From the NCBI RefSeq assembly GCF_012273015.1, contig NZ_CP050954.1, positions 2,210,001 through 2,274,000 on the forward strand: DNA of 64,000 nt, written 5' to 3'. A program made the position numbers and the translations under genes. The DNA comes from Hymenobacter sp. BT18. GTDB lineage: Bacteria; Bacteroidota; Bacteroidia; Cytophagales; Hymenobacteraceae. How positions within the stretch are numbered: position 1 is the first letter of the stretch; each line of letters starts with the position of its first letter. The notes beneath the pieces were generated by a model, which was given only the letters and a program-made list of their open reading frames with translations, was not told the origin of the DNA and searched no databases. Positions 1 through 6,855 of this stretch are shown here, in pieces.

Positions 1-402
1 ACGAAGCTGGGCCCAGCGGAACTGCTCGCCCACGTAGAGCGTCACCCGCACGGTGTCTTGCTGCCAGCGAAGCCGGTCGGCGGAGGCCAGCAGGTACGCC
101 GCATTCTGCATAGCCAGCACCAGCTCGCGCACCTCGCGCACCACGCTTAGGGAGTCGGGCAACACCAGACGGGGCCGATAGCGGCGCAGCACCGGCTGGT
201 CGGCAGCGTCGGCTTCCAGCACCAGCACCCACGGCTTGCGCGCGGCTACGGGCAACACCGCTGGTGGTTTGGCTACGGAATCGGGCGGCAAAGGCGGCGA
301 CTGTAGCGCCGGCAGGCTGGGGCTGCTTTGGGCCCATACTGCAGCCGTGCTACTCAGGAGCAGCCACCAGAATACCCCAAAAGCAAGCAAGCGGACGTAC
401 AT
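1..402 (-). CDS. Outer-membrane protein, BamA/TamA-like, N-terminal part (partial)
   Basis: An open frame of 134 codons starts with ATG at 402 and runs off the left edge of the window. It begins with a signal peptide (hydrophobic residues about 5-24, ending AVWAQ), then a Pro-rich stretch, then a segment near residues 70-134 with RYRPRLVLPDS, VREVRELVLAMQNAAYLLAS and VTLYVGEQFRWAQLR. That segment resembles the POTRA-like start of Bacteroidetes BamA/TamA outer-membrane assembly proteins; this is recall of the family pattern, not a search. The beta-barrel that would prove the call lies outside the window. The gene diverges from hemW with 125 bp between starts. Confidence 0.45.
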   Translation of the reverse strand, partial: MYVRLLAFGVFWWLLLSSTAAVWAQSSPSLPALQSPPLPPDSVAKPPAVLPVAARKPWVLVLEADAADQPVLRRYRPRLVLPDSLSVVREVRELVLAMQNAAYLLASADRLRWQQDTVRVTLYVGEQFRWAQLR

Positions 403-527
403 TTGAGAAGGCAAACGCAAAAGCGCGCGTTTAATTTCCCGAAGGTAGGATGCTTTGCCAGCCTTTGTTGTTTCTCTTACCCCGCACGGCCTTGTGCTTA
501 CAATAAGGTCAGGTGCCGGCTTTTCTC

Positions 528-1667
528 ATGCCTGGTCTTTACCTCCATATTCCTTTCTGCAAGCAGGCCTGCCACTACTGCGACTTTCACTTCAGTACCT
601 CCATGGGGCTGAAAAGCCGCTTAGTGGAGGCCTTGGTGCAGGAGCTGGCGCTACGTCATTCCTACCTGGGCCCGAATGCTCAGGTAGACACCATCTACTT
701 TGGGGGCGGCACCCCGTCCCTGCTCACGGCCGCCGAGCTGGATCAGCTATTTGCGGCTATATACCGGCACTTTGCGGTAGCAGCCGATGCGGAAATTACC
801 CTGGAGGCCAACCCCGACGACCTTACGCCAGCCAAGGTGCGGGAACTGGCAGCTTCCCCCGTCAACCGGCTCAGCATTGGGCTGCAGAGCTTCCATGAGC
901 CTCACCTGCGCCTGATGAACCGGGCGCACTCGGCTCAGGAGTCGGGCGCGGCCGTGCGGCTGGCCCAGGATGCCGGGTTTGAGAATATTTCGGTAGACCT
1001 GATTTATGGCGTGCCGGCGCCCGACCACCAGATCTGGCAGCAGGATATGGCCGCAGCGTTTGCGCTGGGTGTGCCCCACCTCTCCTGCTACGCCCTCACC
1101 GTAGAGCCAGGCACGGTGTTTGGATACCGCCAGGCCAAAGGCAAGTTCCTGGCGCCACCCGATGAGTTTGTGGCCCAGCAGTTCGAGCAGCTCCTGACCC
1201 AGATGCGCGCCCACGGCTACGAGCAGTATGAAGTGTCTAACTTCTGCTTGCCGGGCCGGGAGTCACGCCACAACTCGGCTTATTGGCGCGGCGTACCCTA
1301 CCTCGGGCTAGGACCCAGTGCCCACTCGTTCAATGGCCATTCCCGGCAGTTTACCGTAGCCAACAATCCGGAGTACGTGCGCGCCGTGCTGGACCGGGGC
1401 GAGGTGCCAGCCACCGTGGAGCACCTGTCTAGGACCGACCGGGCTAATGAATACCTGATGACGAGCCTGCGCACAGCCCGAGGCTGCGACCTGGCTTACC
1501 TACGTGACGCTCTGCACACCGATTTGCTGACGCAGCAAGCCGACTACCTCCAGCGCCTGCAGGCGGACGGCTTGGCTACTCTGCAAAATAAGGTCCTGAC
1601 CCTCACCGACCAAGGCAAGCTACTCGCCGACCACATTACGCTGTCATTGTTCCAGGCTGCCGAATAA
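528..1667 (+). CDS. hemW: Radical SAM heme chaperone HemW
   Basis: HemW binds heme and hands it to respiratory apo-proteins; it belongs to the coproporphyrinogen III oxidase-like radical SAM family. The cluster-binding CxxxCxxC is in IPFCKQACHYCDFH (Cys11, 15 and 18), followed by YFGGGTPS, the SAM-binding GGGTPS motif. The length of 379 residues is normal. A GTG at 513 in the same frame would add five residues, but ATG 528 puts GLYLHIPFC right at the N-terminus as in relatives, so I chose 528. It lacks the extra N-terminal segment typical of true HemN, which favours HemW over an oxygen-independent coproporphyrinogen oxidase. Confidence 0.9.
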   Translation: MPGLYLHIPFCKQACHYCDFHFSTSMGLKSRLVEALVQELALRHSYLGPNAQVDTIYFGGGTPSLLTAAELDQLFAAIYRHFAVAADAEITLEANPDDLTPAKVRELAASPVNRLSIGLQSFHEPHLRLMNRAHSAQESGAAVRLAQDAGFENISVDLIYGVPAPDHQIWQQDMAAAFALGVPHLSCYALTVEPGTVFGYRQAKGKFLAPPDEFVAQQFEQLLTQMRAHGYEQYEVSNFCLPGRESRHNSAYWRGVPYLGLGPSAHSFNGHSRQFTVANNPEYVRAVLDRGEVPATVEHLSRTDRANEYLMTSLRTARGCDLAYLRDALHTDLLTQQADYLQRLQADGLATLQNKVLTLTDQGKLLADHITLSLFQAAE

Positions 1668-1751
1668 TCTGCGGTTTTCAGGCCGATGGTGGCGTTTACG
1701 GCCGTATAAGTTCTATTTTGTAGCCTTATCATCTGCCTTTTCCCGCGCTGC

Positions 1752-1759
1752 TACCTTCG
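1752..1759 (+). promoter_or_regulatory. Possible -7 promoter element
   Basis: TACCTTCG has one mismatch to the Bacteroidetes TAnnTTTG element and lies about 50 bp before the ATG at 1810. That spacing favours the ATG at 1810 over the in-frame GTG at 1768. No clear -33 element was seen. Confidence 0.4.
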
Positions 1760-1809
1760 GGCGAAGTGTGCCGCCGCGGGCAGAGGCCTTTTCTATTCCC
1801 CACCTTTGT

Positions 1810-2286
1810 ATGAGACGACTGATTGACGCACTAGCGGACGACACGGACTTCTTTGTGGAGCATGTGCAGCTCACAGCGGTGGTGTTCGACAATACCGATG
1901 ACGTCACCATCTGGGCCACGACGCTTTTCGATCAGGAGCTGCACTTCTTTCACCTGGGCCTGCAGTTTCAGCAGCTGGACTTGCTCCTGCGCCTGGCCGG
2001 CGACCGGGCCGAGGCCTTGCAGGAAGAAGTGGCGGAGGCCCTGGCCACCGTTACGGAGTGGCCCTGCCTGCTGGAATACACCCGCGAGGAAAAGCCCCCA
2101 ATTGACTTGGATGGGGTAGCCCTCAAGCTTTCCTGCACCTACCCGGCCGATGCCCCGTTCGAGGAAGAGGACGAAGACGCCGAGCCCGCCGAAACCGAGG
2201 ATGATAACGAGGATGCCGACTACGAAGCCTCTATGCCCCATAACATCTTCTACCTAGAAGACGTCTACCTACGTATCGAACCCTGA
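1810..2286 (+). CDS. Unknown acidic protein
   Basis: This gene encodes 158 residues that I do not recognise. The start at ATG 1810 (RRLIDALADDTDFF) is preferred because a promoter-like element sits upstream; an in-frame GTG at 1768 would add 14 residues. The first 110 residues alternate hydrophobic and charged positions as in a small soluble alpha/beta protein. Residues about 115-142 are almost all Glu, Asp, Ala and Pro (EEEDEDAEPAETEDDNED), a disordered acidic stretch. It ends with FYLEDVYLRIEP. No signal peptide or membrane segment is present, so it should be cytoplasmic. The stop is 12 bp before the next ATG, so it is probably co-transcribed with the following hydrolase. Confidence 0.7.
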   Translation: MRRLIDALADDTDFFVEHVQLTAVVFDNTDDVTIWATTLFDQELHFFHLGLQFQQLDLLLRLAGDRAEALQEEVAEALATVTEWPCLLEYTREEKPPIDLDGVALKLSCTYPADAPFEEEDEDAEPAETEDDNEDADYEASMPHNIFYLEDVYLRIEP

Positions 2287-2298
2287 GTGCTTTTTGGT

Positions 2299-3024
2299 AT
2301 GGCTGCGTCCTCGCCCCTATTCTACCTGCTTCCTGGTTTAGGCGCCGATGAGCGGGTATTCCAGAACCTGCAGCCCCTGCTGCAAGGTACCGCGCACGTG
2401 CTTCCCTGGCTTACGCCCACCACGGGGGAAACGCTGCCTCGCTACGTGGCCCGGATGGCGGAAGGCGTAGACCCCACGCAGCCCTGCATCCTAGTCGGCG
2501 TATCATTTGGTGGATTGGTGGCCCTGGAGATGCGCCGGATTCGGCCTTTAGCCCGGGTAGTTTTGATATCCAGCATTCCCGATGCCAGCTGCCTCCCTCC
2601 CCTACTCCGCCTGATTCGGAACACGGGTATTTACAAGCTGTTCCCGCCCCAGTGGCTTAAGCTGTTTCCCCGAGCCGGCCAGTGGTACTTTGGGGTAAAG
2701 AATGGGCGGGAGTATGAGCTGTTCAAGCAGATCCTCCGCGACATGGAGCCCGTGTACACGCGTTGGGCCATTGATCAGCTCCTGCGGTGGGACAGCACCG
2801 ACACCGGCGGCCAAAGCCTGCAGATCCTGGGGACGCAGGACCGGGTGTTTCCCCCAGGCCCCATACCCGTTGATTATCTTATCCCCGGTGGCGGCCATTT
2901 CATGGTCGTATCTCATGCCCCCGAAATCAGCCGGATACTCAATACACTAGCAGAAGAGCCGTCGTCACAAGCACCAAGTCGGCTGCCAATTTCTGATGGT
3001 TCGACCACAGCCCAGAGCCGCTAG
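2299..3024 (+). CDS. Alpha/beta hydrolase
   Basis: This is a 241-residue alpha/beta hydrolase-fold enzyme. The nucleophile elbow is GVSFGG (Ser69), an oxyanion-loop-like LLPGLGADERVF is near the N-terminus, an acid candidate is the Asp in GTQDRVFP, and the catalytic His candidate is in PGGGHFMV. ATG 2299 is preferred to the in-frame GTG at 2287, which abuts the previous stop. The C-terminal 25 residues are polar and probably disordered. It has no signal peptide. The substrate cannot be read from the sequence; the spacing suggests an operon with the gene before it and perhaps with the cyclase-like gene 30 bp after it. Confidence 0.8.
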   Translation: MAASSPLFYLLPGLGADERVFQNLQPLLQGTAHVLPWLTPTTGETLPRYVARMAEGVDPTQPCILVGVSFGGLVALEMRRIRPLARVVLISSIPDASCLPPLLRLIRNTGIYKLFPPQWLKLFPRAGQWYFGVKNGREYELFKQILRDMEPVYTRWAIDQLLRWDSTDTGGQSLQILGTQDRVFPPGPIPVDYLIPGGGHFMVVSHAPEISRILNTLAEEPSSQAPSRLPISDGSTTAQSR

Positions 3025-3054
3025 CGCCCTATCTCACCTACGTTCTTCTTTACA

Positions 3055-3834
3055 ATGCTCCCCACCTACCCTTATCAAGGCCGCACTTACCAGTTTGACC
3101 CAACCCAGCCCCTGGATATTTCGCTGCCGCTTGCGCCCGGCGAAGACCAGGTTAACTGCTTCTGGGCTGAGCCGGTGCAGGTCGACGTCATTCGGGTAGG
3201 CAACTTTGTGGGGAGTGTGGCCCAGGGTGGTAGCACCAACTACCAGCGCGTACACCTCACCCCCCACGGCAACGGCACCCACACCGAGTGCTACGGCCAC
3301 ATCAGCCCCGACCCTACGGCCACGTTGGACCGCCACCTGCGCCGCTTTCTGTTCGTGGCGCGGGTAGTATCGGTGGAACCACGCTTGCAGCCCAACGGCG
3401 ACTTGGTGGTCTTGCTGGCTGATGTGCAGCGCGAGTTGGCAGGCGCCGTAGCCGAAGCCCTAATTCTGCGGACGCTGCCCAACGATTTGGCTAAGCGTAC
3501 CCGTCATTACTCCGGTACCAACCCTACTTACCTAGAGCCTGCTCTGGCCCATTGGCTGGCCACTGAGCAAGTCGAGCATTTGCTTGTCGACCTTCCCAGC
3601 GTTGACCGGGAAGAGGATGGGGGCGAGTTGTTGGCGCACCATGCGTTTTGGCGGTACCCCCACGCTACGCGGCAAGCCGCAACCATCACGGAGCTCATCT
3701 TTGTGCCCGAGGCCGTGGAGGACGGTCTTTACCTACTAAATCTGCAGGTCACCAGCCTAGTGCTGGATGCCAGTCCGAGCAAACCGGTTTTGTATCGGCT
3801 TATTGATCCGGAAAATACCACTCGCAATAGCTGA
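3055..3834 (+). CDS. Cyclase family hydrolase, KynB-like
   Basis: The 259-residue protein belongs to the metal-dependent cyclase/kynurenine formamidase family. The signature appears as HGNGTHTECYGH (residues 71-82), the metal-binding HxxGTHxD/E motif. A second conserved piece is LLVDLPSVDREEDGG near residue 180. In this family members hydrolyse N-formylkynurenine or related amides and esters. Kynurenine-pathway genes kmo, kynU and an ACMSD-like gene are present elsewhere in this window but 48-60 kb away, so a role in kynurenine formation is possible but not shown. It is the last gene of a same-strand group and is followed by a strong terminator. Confidence 0.75.
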   Translation: MLPTYPYQGRTYQFDPTQPLDISLPLAPGEDQVNCFWAEPVQVDVIRVGNFVGSVAQGGSTNYQRVHLTPHGNGTHTECYGHISPDPTATLDRHLRRFLFVARVVSVEPRLQPNGDLVVLLADVQRELAGAVAEALILRTLPNDLAKRTRHYSGTNPTYLEPALAHWLATEQVEHLLVDLPSVDREEDGGELLAHHAFWRYPHATRQAATITELIFVPEAVEDGLYLLNLQVTSLVLDASPSKPVLYRLIDPENTTRNS

Positions 3835-3840
3835 ACGCAC

Positions 3841-3870
3841 AAAAGGGCCGTCCTTGCGAACGGCCCTTTG
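3841..3870. terminator. Terminator after the cyclase gene and rpmA
   Basis: A hairpin with arms AAAGGGCCGT and ACGGCCCTTT lies between two convergent genes. Either strand could use it, although the T tract is short. Confidence 0.75.
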
Positions 3871-3899
3871 TCCTTATTTCGTAGGCGGTGACGCTTACC

Positions 3900-4202
3900 T
3901 TACTCGGCCGAAACCGTAGCCGACGTGGTTACGTCAGCGGCATCTCCCTCAACGGGAACAACCGATACAAACGAACGGTCTTTGCGGCCCTTGCGGAACT
4001 GCACCGTACCGTCAATCATAGCGAACAGCGTATGGTCCTTGCCGATACCCACGTTCTGGCCGGGGTGGTGCTTGGTGCCGCGCTGACGCACGATGATGTT
4101 GCCGGCAATGATATCCTGCCCGCCGAAGATTTTCACGCCGAGACGCTTGGAATGCGATTCGCGGCCGTTGTTGGAGCTACCGACGCCTTTCTTGTGTGCC
4201 AT
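3900..4202 (-). CDS. rpmA: 50S ribosomal protein L27
   Basis: L27 of 100 residues reaches the peptidyl transferase centre of the large ribosomal subunit. The N-terminus [16 protein letters not shown] and the motif [17 protein letters not shown] are characteristic. There is no cleavable N-terminal extension before AHKKG, unlike Firmicutes L27. The last 15 residues ([16 protein letters not shown]) extend past the usual end and are Ala/Thr-rich. It follows rplU by 99 bp on the same strand and is presumably transcribed with it, the usual rplU-rpmA pairing. Confidence 0.97.
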   Translation of the reverse strand: MAHKKGVGSSNNGRESHSKRLGVKIFGGQDIIAGNIIVRQRGTKHHPGQNVGIGKDHTLFAMIDGTVQFRKGRKDRSFVSVVPVEGDAADVTTSATVSAE

Positions 4203-4301
4203 GGTATTTGAAGAGAAATGGTTATTTGGTGGTTTTCGCCTGCCGGTTTCTCTGTGCTAGCGAACCAGCAACCAGAAACTCGCGCCTAAAAACCTATCCA
4301 A

Positions 4302-4607
4302 TTAACCGATGCTGTTAATCATTACTTTGGTGAAGTGCTGACGGTGACCGTTCAGCTTGCGGTGGCCCTTGCGGCGCTTCTTGTGGAACACCAACACCTT
4401 GTCGCCCTTCACGTGCGCCAGGATAGTGCCCGTTACGGCTACGTCCAGCAAAGGCGCGCCGATGGTCAGCGTACCGTTGTTGTCAGTCAGCAGGGCCTTG
4501 CCCAACTCTACCTTGTCGCCGACGTTGCCAGCCAGCTTGTGGGTGTAAACAAATTTATCGGCTTCGACCTTGGTCTGCTTGCCAGCTATGGTGACGATTG
4601 CGTACAT
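4302..4607 (-). CDS. rplU: 50S ribosomal protein L21
   Basis: L21 of 101 residues is an rRNA-binding protein of the large subunit. It begins MYAIVTIAGKQTKVEADKF and contains FHKKRRKGHRKLNGHRQHFT, the conserved basic rRNA-binding stretch. An in-frame ATG 36 bp upstream (4643) is rejected because it touches the promoter element at 4641-4648 and because family members start at YAIV. It is the first gene of the rplU-rpmA operon. Confidence 0.97.
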   Translation of the reverse strand: MYAIVTIAGKQTKVEADKFVYTHKLAGNVGDKVELGKALLTDNNGTLTIGAPLLDVAVTGTILAHVKGDKVLVFHKKRRKGHRKLNGHRQHFTKVMINSIG

Positions 4608-4640
4608 CGGCGTCTTCGCGGTTTCTAAAAAATGGGAAGG

Positions 4641-4672
4641 CAAAAGTAGAAGGTCCCTTCCACATTTCCAAA
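4641..4672 (-). promoter_or_regulatory. Promoter of rplU-rpmA
   Basis: Read on the minus strand, TTTG (4672-4669), a 20-base spacer and TACTTTTG (4648-4641) match the full Bacteroidetes sigma-ABfr pattern TTTG-N19/21-TAnnTTTG. The rplU ATG is about 34 bp downstream. This is the most complete promoter I found in the window. Confidence 0.75.
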
Positions 4673-4758
4673 CCTAACTCATTAATCGTCATTGCACCAA
4701 GTCATTTAAACCCCGTCGAATACCGCTGAAGAAGACGCGCTGGCAGGTACGCGAATAG

Positions 4759-4766
4759 TAAATTTG
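4759..4766 (+). promoter_or_regulatory. Candidate distal -7 element for nrdB, overlapping a DnaA box
   Basis: TAAATTTG matches TAnnTTTG exactly and its last two bases overlap the first DnaA-box-like sequence (4765-4773). It would give a leader of about 265 bases for nrdB, so the element at 4912 may be the main one. Confidence 0.4.
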
Positions 4767-4804
4767 TGGATAAGTTGCATTGTCCACACCCAAATTGTGG
4801 AAAA
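4765..4804. promoter_or_regulatory. Cluster of three DnaA-box-like sites upstream of nrdB
   Basis: Within 40 bp there are TGTGGATAA (4765-4773, exact complement of the consensus TTATCCACA), TTGTCCACA (4780-4788, one mismatch) and TGTGGAAAA (4796-4804, complement of TTTTCCACA, one mismatch). DnaA controls nrdAB in E. coli through such boxes. Here they could regulate nrdB or mark a DnaA-titration site; an origin is less likely. The rest of the 4608-5038 gap holds only promoter elements. Confidence 0.6.
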
Positions 4805-4911
4805 CTTTTCCTGACAGCCAGCGGCTCATCCCCGCCTTCAATACTCAGCTGCTTAGCGTCATGCGCAAAATTTAACACACAAAAAAGGGCGCTGAGGGTT
4901 TACTCCCGGCT

Positions 4912-4919
4912 TATCTTTG
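4912..4919 (+). promoter_or_regulatory. Candidate -7 promoter element for nrdB
   Basis: TATCTTTG is an exact TAnnTTTG match 119 bp before the nrdB ATG. No convincing -33 element was seen. Confidence 0.5.
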
Positions 4920-5038
4920 GCTTCCGGCCCCTGGCTCCCGCACACCGCAACGGCTTAAAACAATCTGGCCTGGCGCGGGGTTGGCAACCCGACCTGCGTG
5001 GGTTCATTTTCTACGATCTACTTCCTACTTGCTTGCCT

Positions 5039-6001
5039 ATGGAACCGCTACTCACCGAAAACCCCAACCGCTTTGTGCTCTTCCCGATTCAGCACAACGA
5101 CGTGTGGCAGATGTATAAAAAGGCCGAAGCTTCGTTCTGGACAGCCGAGGAAATCGACCTTTCCCAGGACCAGAAAGACTGGGAAAACCTCAATGATGGG
5201 GAGCGGCACTTCATCTCCCACGTGCTGGCGTTCTTCGCCGCTTCCGATGGCATCGTGAACGAGAACTTGGCCGTGAACTTCATGCAGGAAGTGCAGATGG
5301 CCGAGGCCCGCTGTTTCTACGGCTTCCAGGTGATGATGGAAAACATCCACTCGGAAACCTACTCCCTGCTGATTGACACCTACATCAAGGACCCCAAGGA
5401 GAAGGACCGCCTCTTCAACGCGCTGGAAACGGTACCCTGCGTGAAGAAAAAGGGCGAGTGGGCCCTCAAGTGGATCAACTCCGAGAACTTCACCGAGCGG
5501 CTGATTGCCTTTGCCGCCGTGGAAGGCATTTTCTTCTCGGGCTCGTTCTGCTCCATCTTCTGGCTGAAGAAGCGTGGCCTGATGCCGGGCCTGACGTTCT
5601 CCAACGAGCTGATTTCCCGCGACGAAGGGCTGCACTGCGACTTCGCCTGCCTGCTCTACGAAAAGCACCTGCAGAACAAGCTGCCCGAAAGCCGCGTGCA
5701 CGACATTATCAAGGACGCCGTGCAGATTGAGCAGGAGTTCGTGACCGACGCGCTGCCGGTGAACCTCATTGGCATGAACGCCAAGAGCATGAACCAGTAC
5801 ATCGAGTTTGTGGCCGACCGCCTGCTGCAGAGCCTGGGCTACAGCAAGATCTACAACGCCACCAACCCCTTCGACTTCATGGAAATGATTTCGCTGCAGG
5901 GCAAAACCAACTTCTTCGAGAAGCGCGTGGCCGAGTACCAGAAAGCTGGTGTAATGAGCGAGCGGACCGAAAACGCTTTCTCGCTGGACGAGGATTTTTA
6001 A
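5039..6001 (+). CDS. nrdB: Ribonucleoside-diphosphate reductase, beta subunit (class Ia)
   Basis: This 320-residue radical-generating subunit pairs with NrdA to make deoxyribonucleotides. Diiron ligands are visible: Asp70 in FFAASDGIV, Glu101 and His104 in [10 protein letters not shown], a Glu in EGIFFSGSF, and Glu/His in [11 protein letters not shown]. Tyr108 in the same ENIHSETY segment is at the position of the stable tyrosyl radical, so it looks like a normal class Ia enzyme. There is no N-terminal ATP-cone. The reading frame is open 273 bp upstream, but ATG 5039 gives the normal N-terminus. nrdA follows only after 854 bp that contain a GIY-YIG gene and two palindromes. Confidence 0.96.
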   Translation: MEPLLTENPNRFVLFPIQHNDVWQMYKKAEASFWTAEEIDLSQDQKDWENLNDGERHFISHVLAFFAASDGIVNENLAVNFMQEVQMAEARCFYGFQVMMENIHSETYSLLIDTYIKDPKEKDRLFNALETVPCVKKKGEWALKWINSENFTERLIAFAAVEGIFFSGSFCSIFWLKKRGLMPGLTFSNELISRDEGLHCDFACLLYEKHLQNKLPESRVHDIIKDAVQIEQEFVTDALPVNLIGMNAKSMNQYIEFVADRLLQSLGYSKIYNATNPFDFMEMISLQGKTNFFEKRVAEYQKAGVMSERTENAFSLDEDF

Positions 6002-6014
6002 GCGGATCAACTCG

Positions 6015-6135
6015 AAAAAACGCCTGTCATCCTGAGCGCAGCGAAGGACCTTTTCACGTCAGCACGACTTCGTACCAACGACTCGTTCTAGCGTGAGAAG
6101 GTCCTTCGCTGCGCTCAGGATGACAGGCGTTTTTT
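6015..6135. repeat. Dispersed ~100-bp palindrome, subtype A, copy 1
   Basis: Long near-perfect inverted repeat. The left arm contains CTGTCATCCTGAGCGCAGCG and AAGGACCTT; the right arm is its complement. It starts with an A run and ends with a T run, so it may also terminate nrdB and the opposing GIY-YIG gene. Related copies lie at 6461, 9858, 11926 and 48806. Confidence 0.9.
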
Positions 6136-6146
6136 ATGGACTTTAA

Positions 6147-6431
6147 TTAACCTGCTCCCAAGAATTCCCACTGTGCATTCTGGGTGGCTATCAGCGCTTC
6201 TTTCTTTGCCCTTGTCCAGCCTTTCAGCTCCTTCTCTCGGTCAATAGCAGCCCTGCTGTCCGTGAACTCTTCGAAGTAGAGCAAGTGGTAGCAGAAGTAT
6301 TTACCGGCAAAGGTTTGGTTGCTTCCCCGGCTCTCGTAGTGCTGGGTTATCCGGTTGGGTAAGCTGTTCGTGATGCCAATGTACAGCACAGTGCGAGCGG
6401 GGTTGGTAGTGATATAGACGTAGTAAGGCAT
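6147..6431 (-). CDS. Small GIY-YIG nuclease-domain protein
   Basis: A 94-residue stand-alone GIY-YIG domain of the UPF0213/YhbQ type. Visible parts are YYVYI at residues 3-7, VLYIGIT about residue 15 (the GIY-YIG pair), an Arg in LPNRITQH (catalytic Arg candidate), and a Glu within DREKELKGWTRAKK (metal-ligand candidate). ATG 6431 is the true start; the frame continues upstream into palindrome copy 2, where it reads SFAALRMT, an artefact of translating the repeat. The gene runs antisense to nrdB and nrdA, between them, with a palindrome on each side. Cellular function of this family is not settled. Confidence 0.85.
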   Translation of the reverse strand: MPYYVYITTNPARTVLYIGITNSLPNRITQHYESRGSNQTFAGKYFCYHLLYFEEFTDSRAAIDREKELKGWTRAKKEALIATQNAQWEFLGAG

Positions 6432-6460
6432 AAGTAAGCTGGACGTTATCCTCTTAGGAT

Positions 6461-6563
6461 CTGTCATCCTGAGCGCAGCGAAGGACCTTGCCACGTTGAG
6501 CTAGTTTGCCTCTTGCGACTCGTTCCAGCGTGAGAAGGCCCTTCGCTCCGCTCAGGATGACAG
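6461..6563. repeat. Dispersed ~100-bp palindrome, subtype A, copy 2
   Basis: The arms CTGTCATCCTGAGCGCAGCG and AAGGACCTT and the complementary right arm match copy 1 closely, while the central loop differs. It lies 30 bp upstream of the GIY-YIG start. The remaining part of the 6432-6855 gap shows only a DnaA-box-like site. Confidence 0.9.
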
Positions 6564-6694
6564 GTGGGGTTTTAATCTTCACCTAGCCTACCGAATTCCC
6601 CGCACAACCGCAACCCAATTTTGCCCCGGTGCGGAACCTTTTTTATGCCTTTTCGGCGCGGGCAAAATCTGCGAATTTGGGGGTGCCAGGGCCA

Positions 6695-6703
6695 TGTGGA
6701 AAA
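6695..6703 (-). promoter_or_regulatory. DnaA-box-like site upstream of nrdA
   Basis: TGTGGAAAA is the complement of TTTTCCACA, one mismatch from the DnaA-box consensus and identical to the third site before nrdB. It lies 153 bp before the nrdA start. A single 9-mer like this could occur by chance. Confidence 0.35.
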
Positions 6704-6855
6704 CTTTCTGTTGGACTATAGCTTGAGGCATGTGACAAGGCTGGGTATATTCCGGTCCACATCGACGCGAGCCCGGCAGCACCGGGTGCCAATAGCAGCT
6801 TAACCGCTGCCGGGCCCGCGCCGCAGTATCCTTCACAACCTCACACACTTCGCCC

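Noticed and set aside
4608..5038. Origin of replication at the DnaA-box cluster
   Set aside because: Only three boxes, no evident AT-rich unwinding region next to them, and ribosomal-protein and nrd neighbours; a regulatory site is more likely.
5048..6010. Long antisense frame opposite nrdB (320 codons)
   Set aside because: Mirror of nrdB in high-GC codon usage; no start context and no protein-like features.
6432..6494. Longer N-terminus of the GIY-YIG protein (SFAALRMT)
   Set aside because: These residues are translated palindrome DNA; family members start at MPYYVYI.
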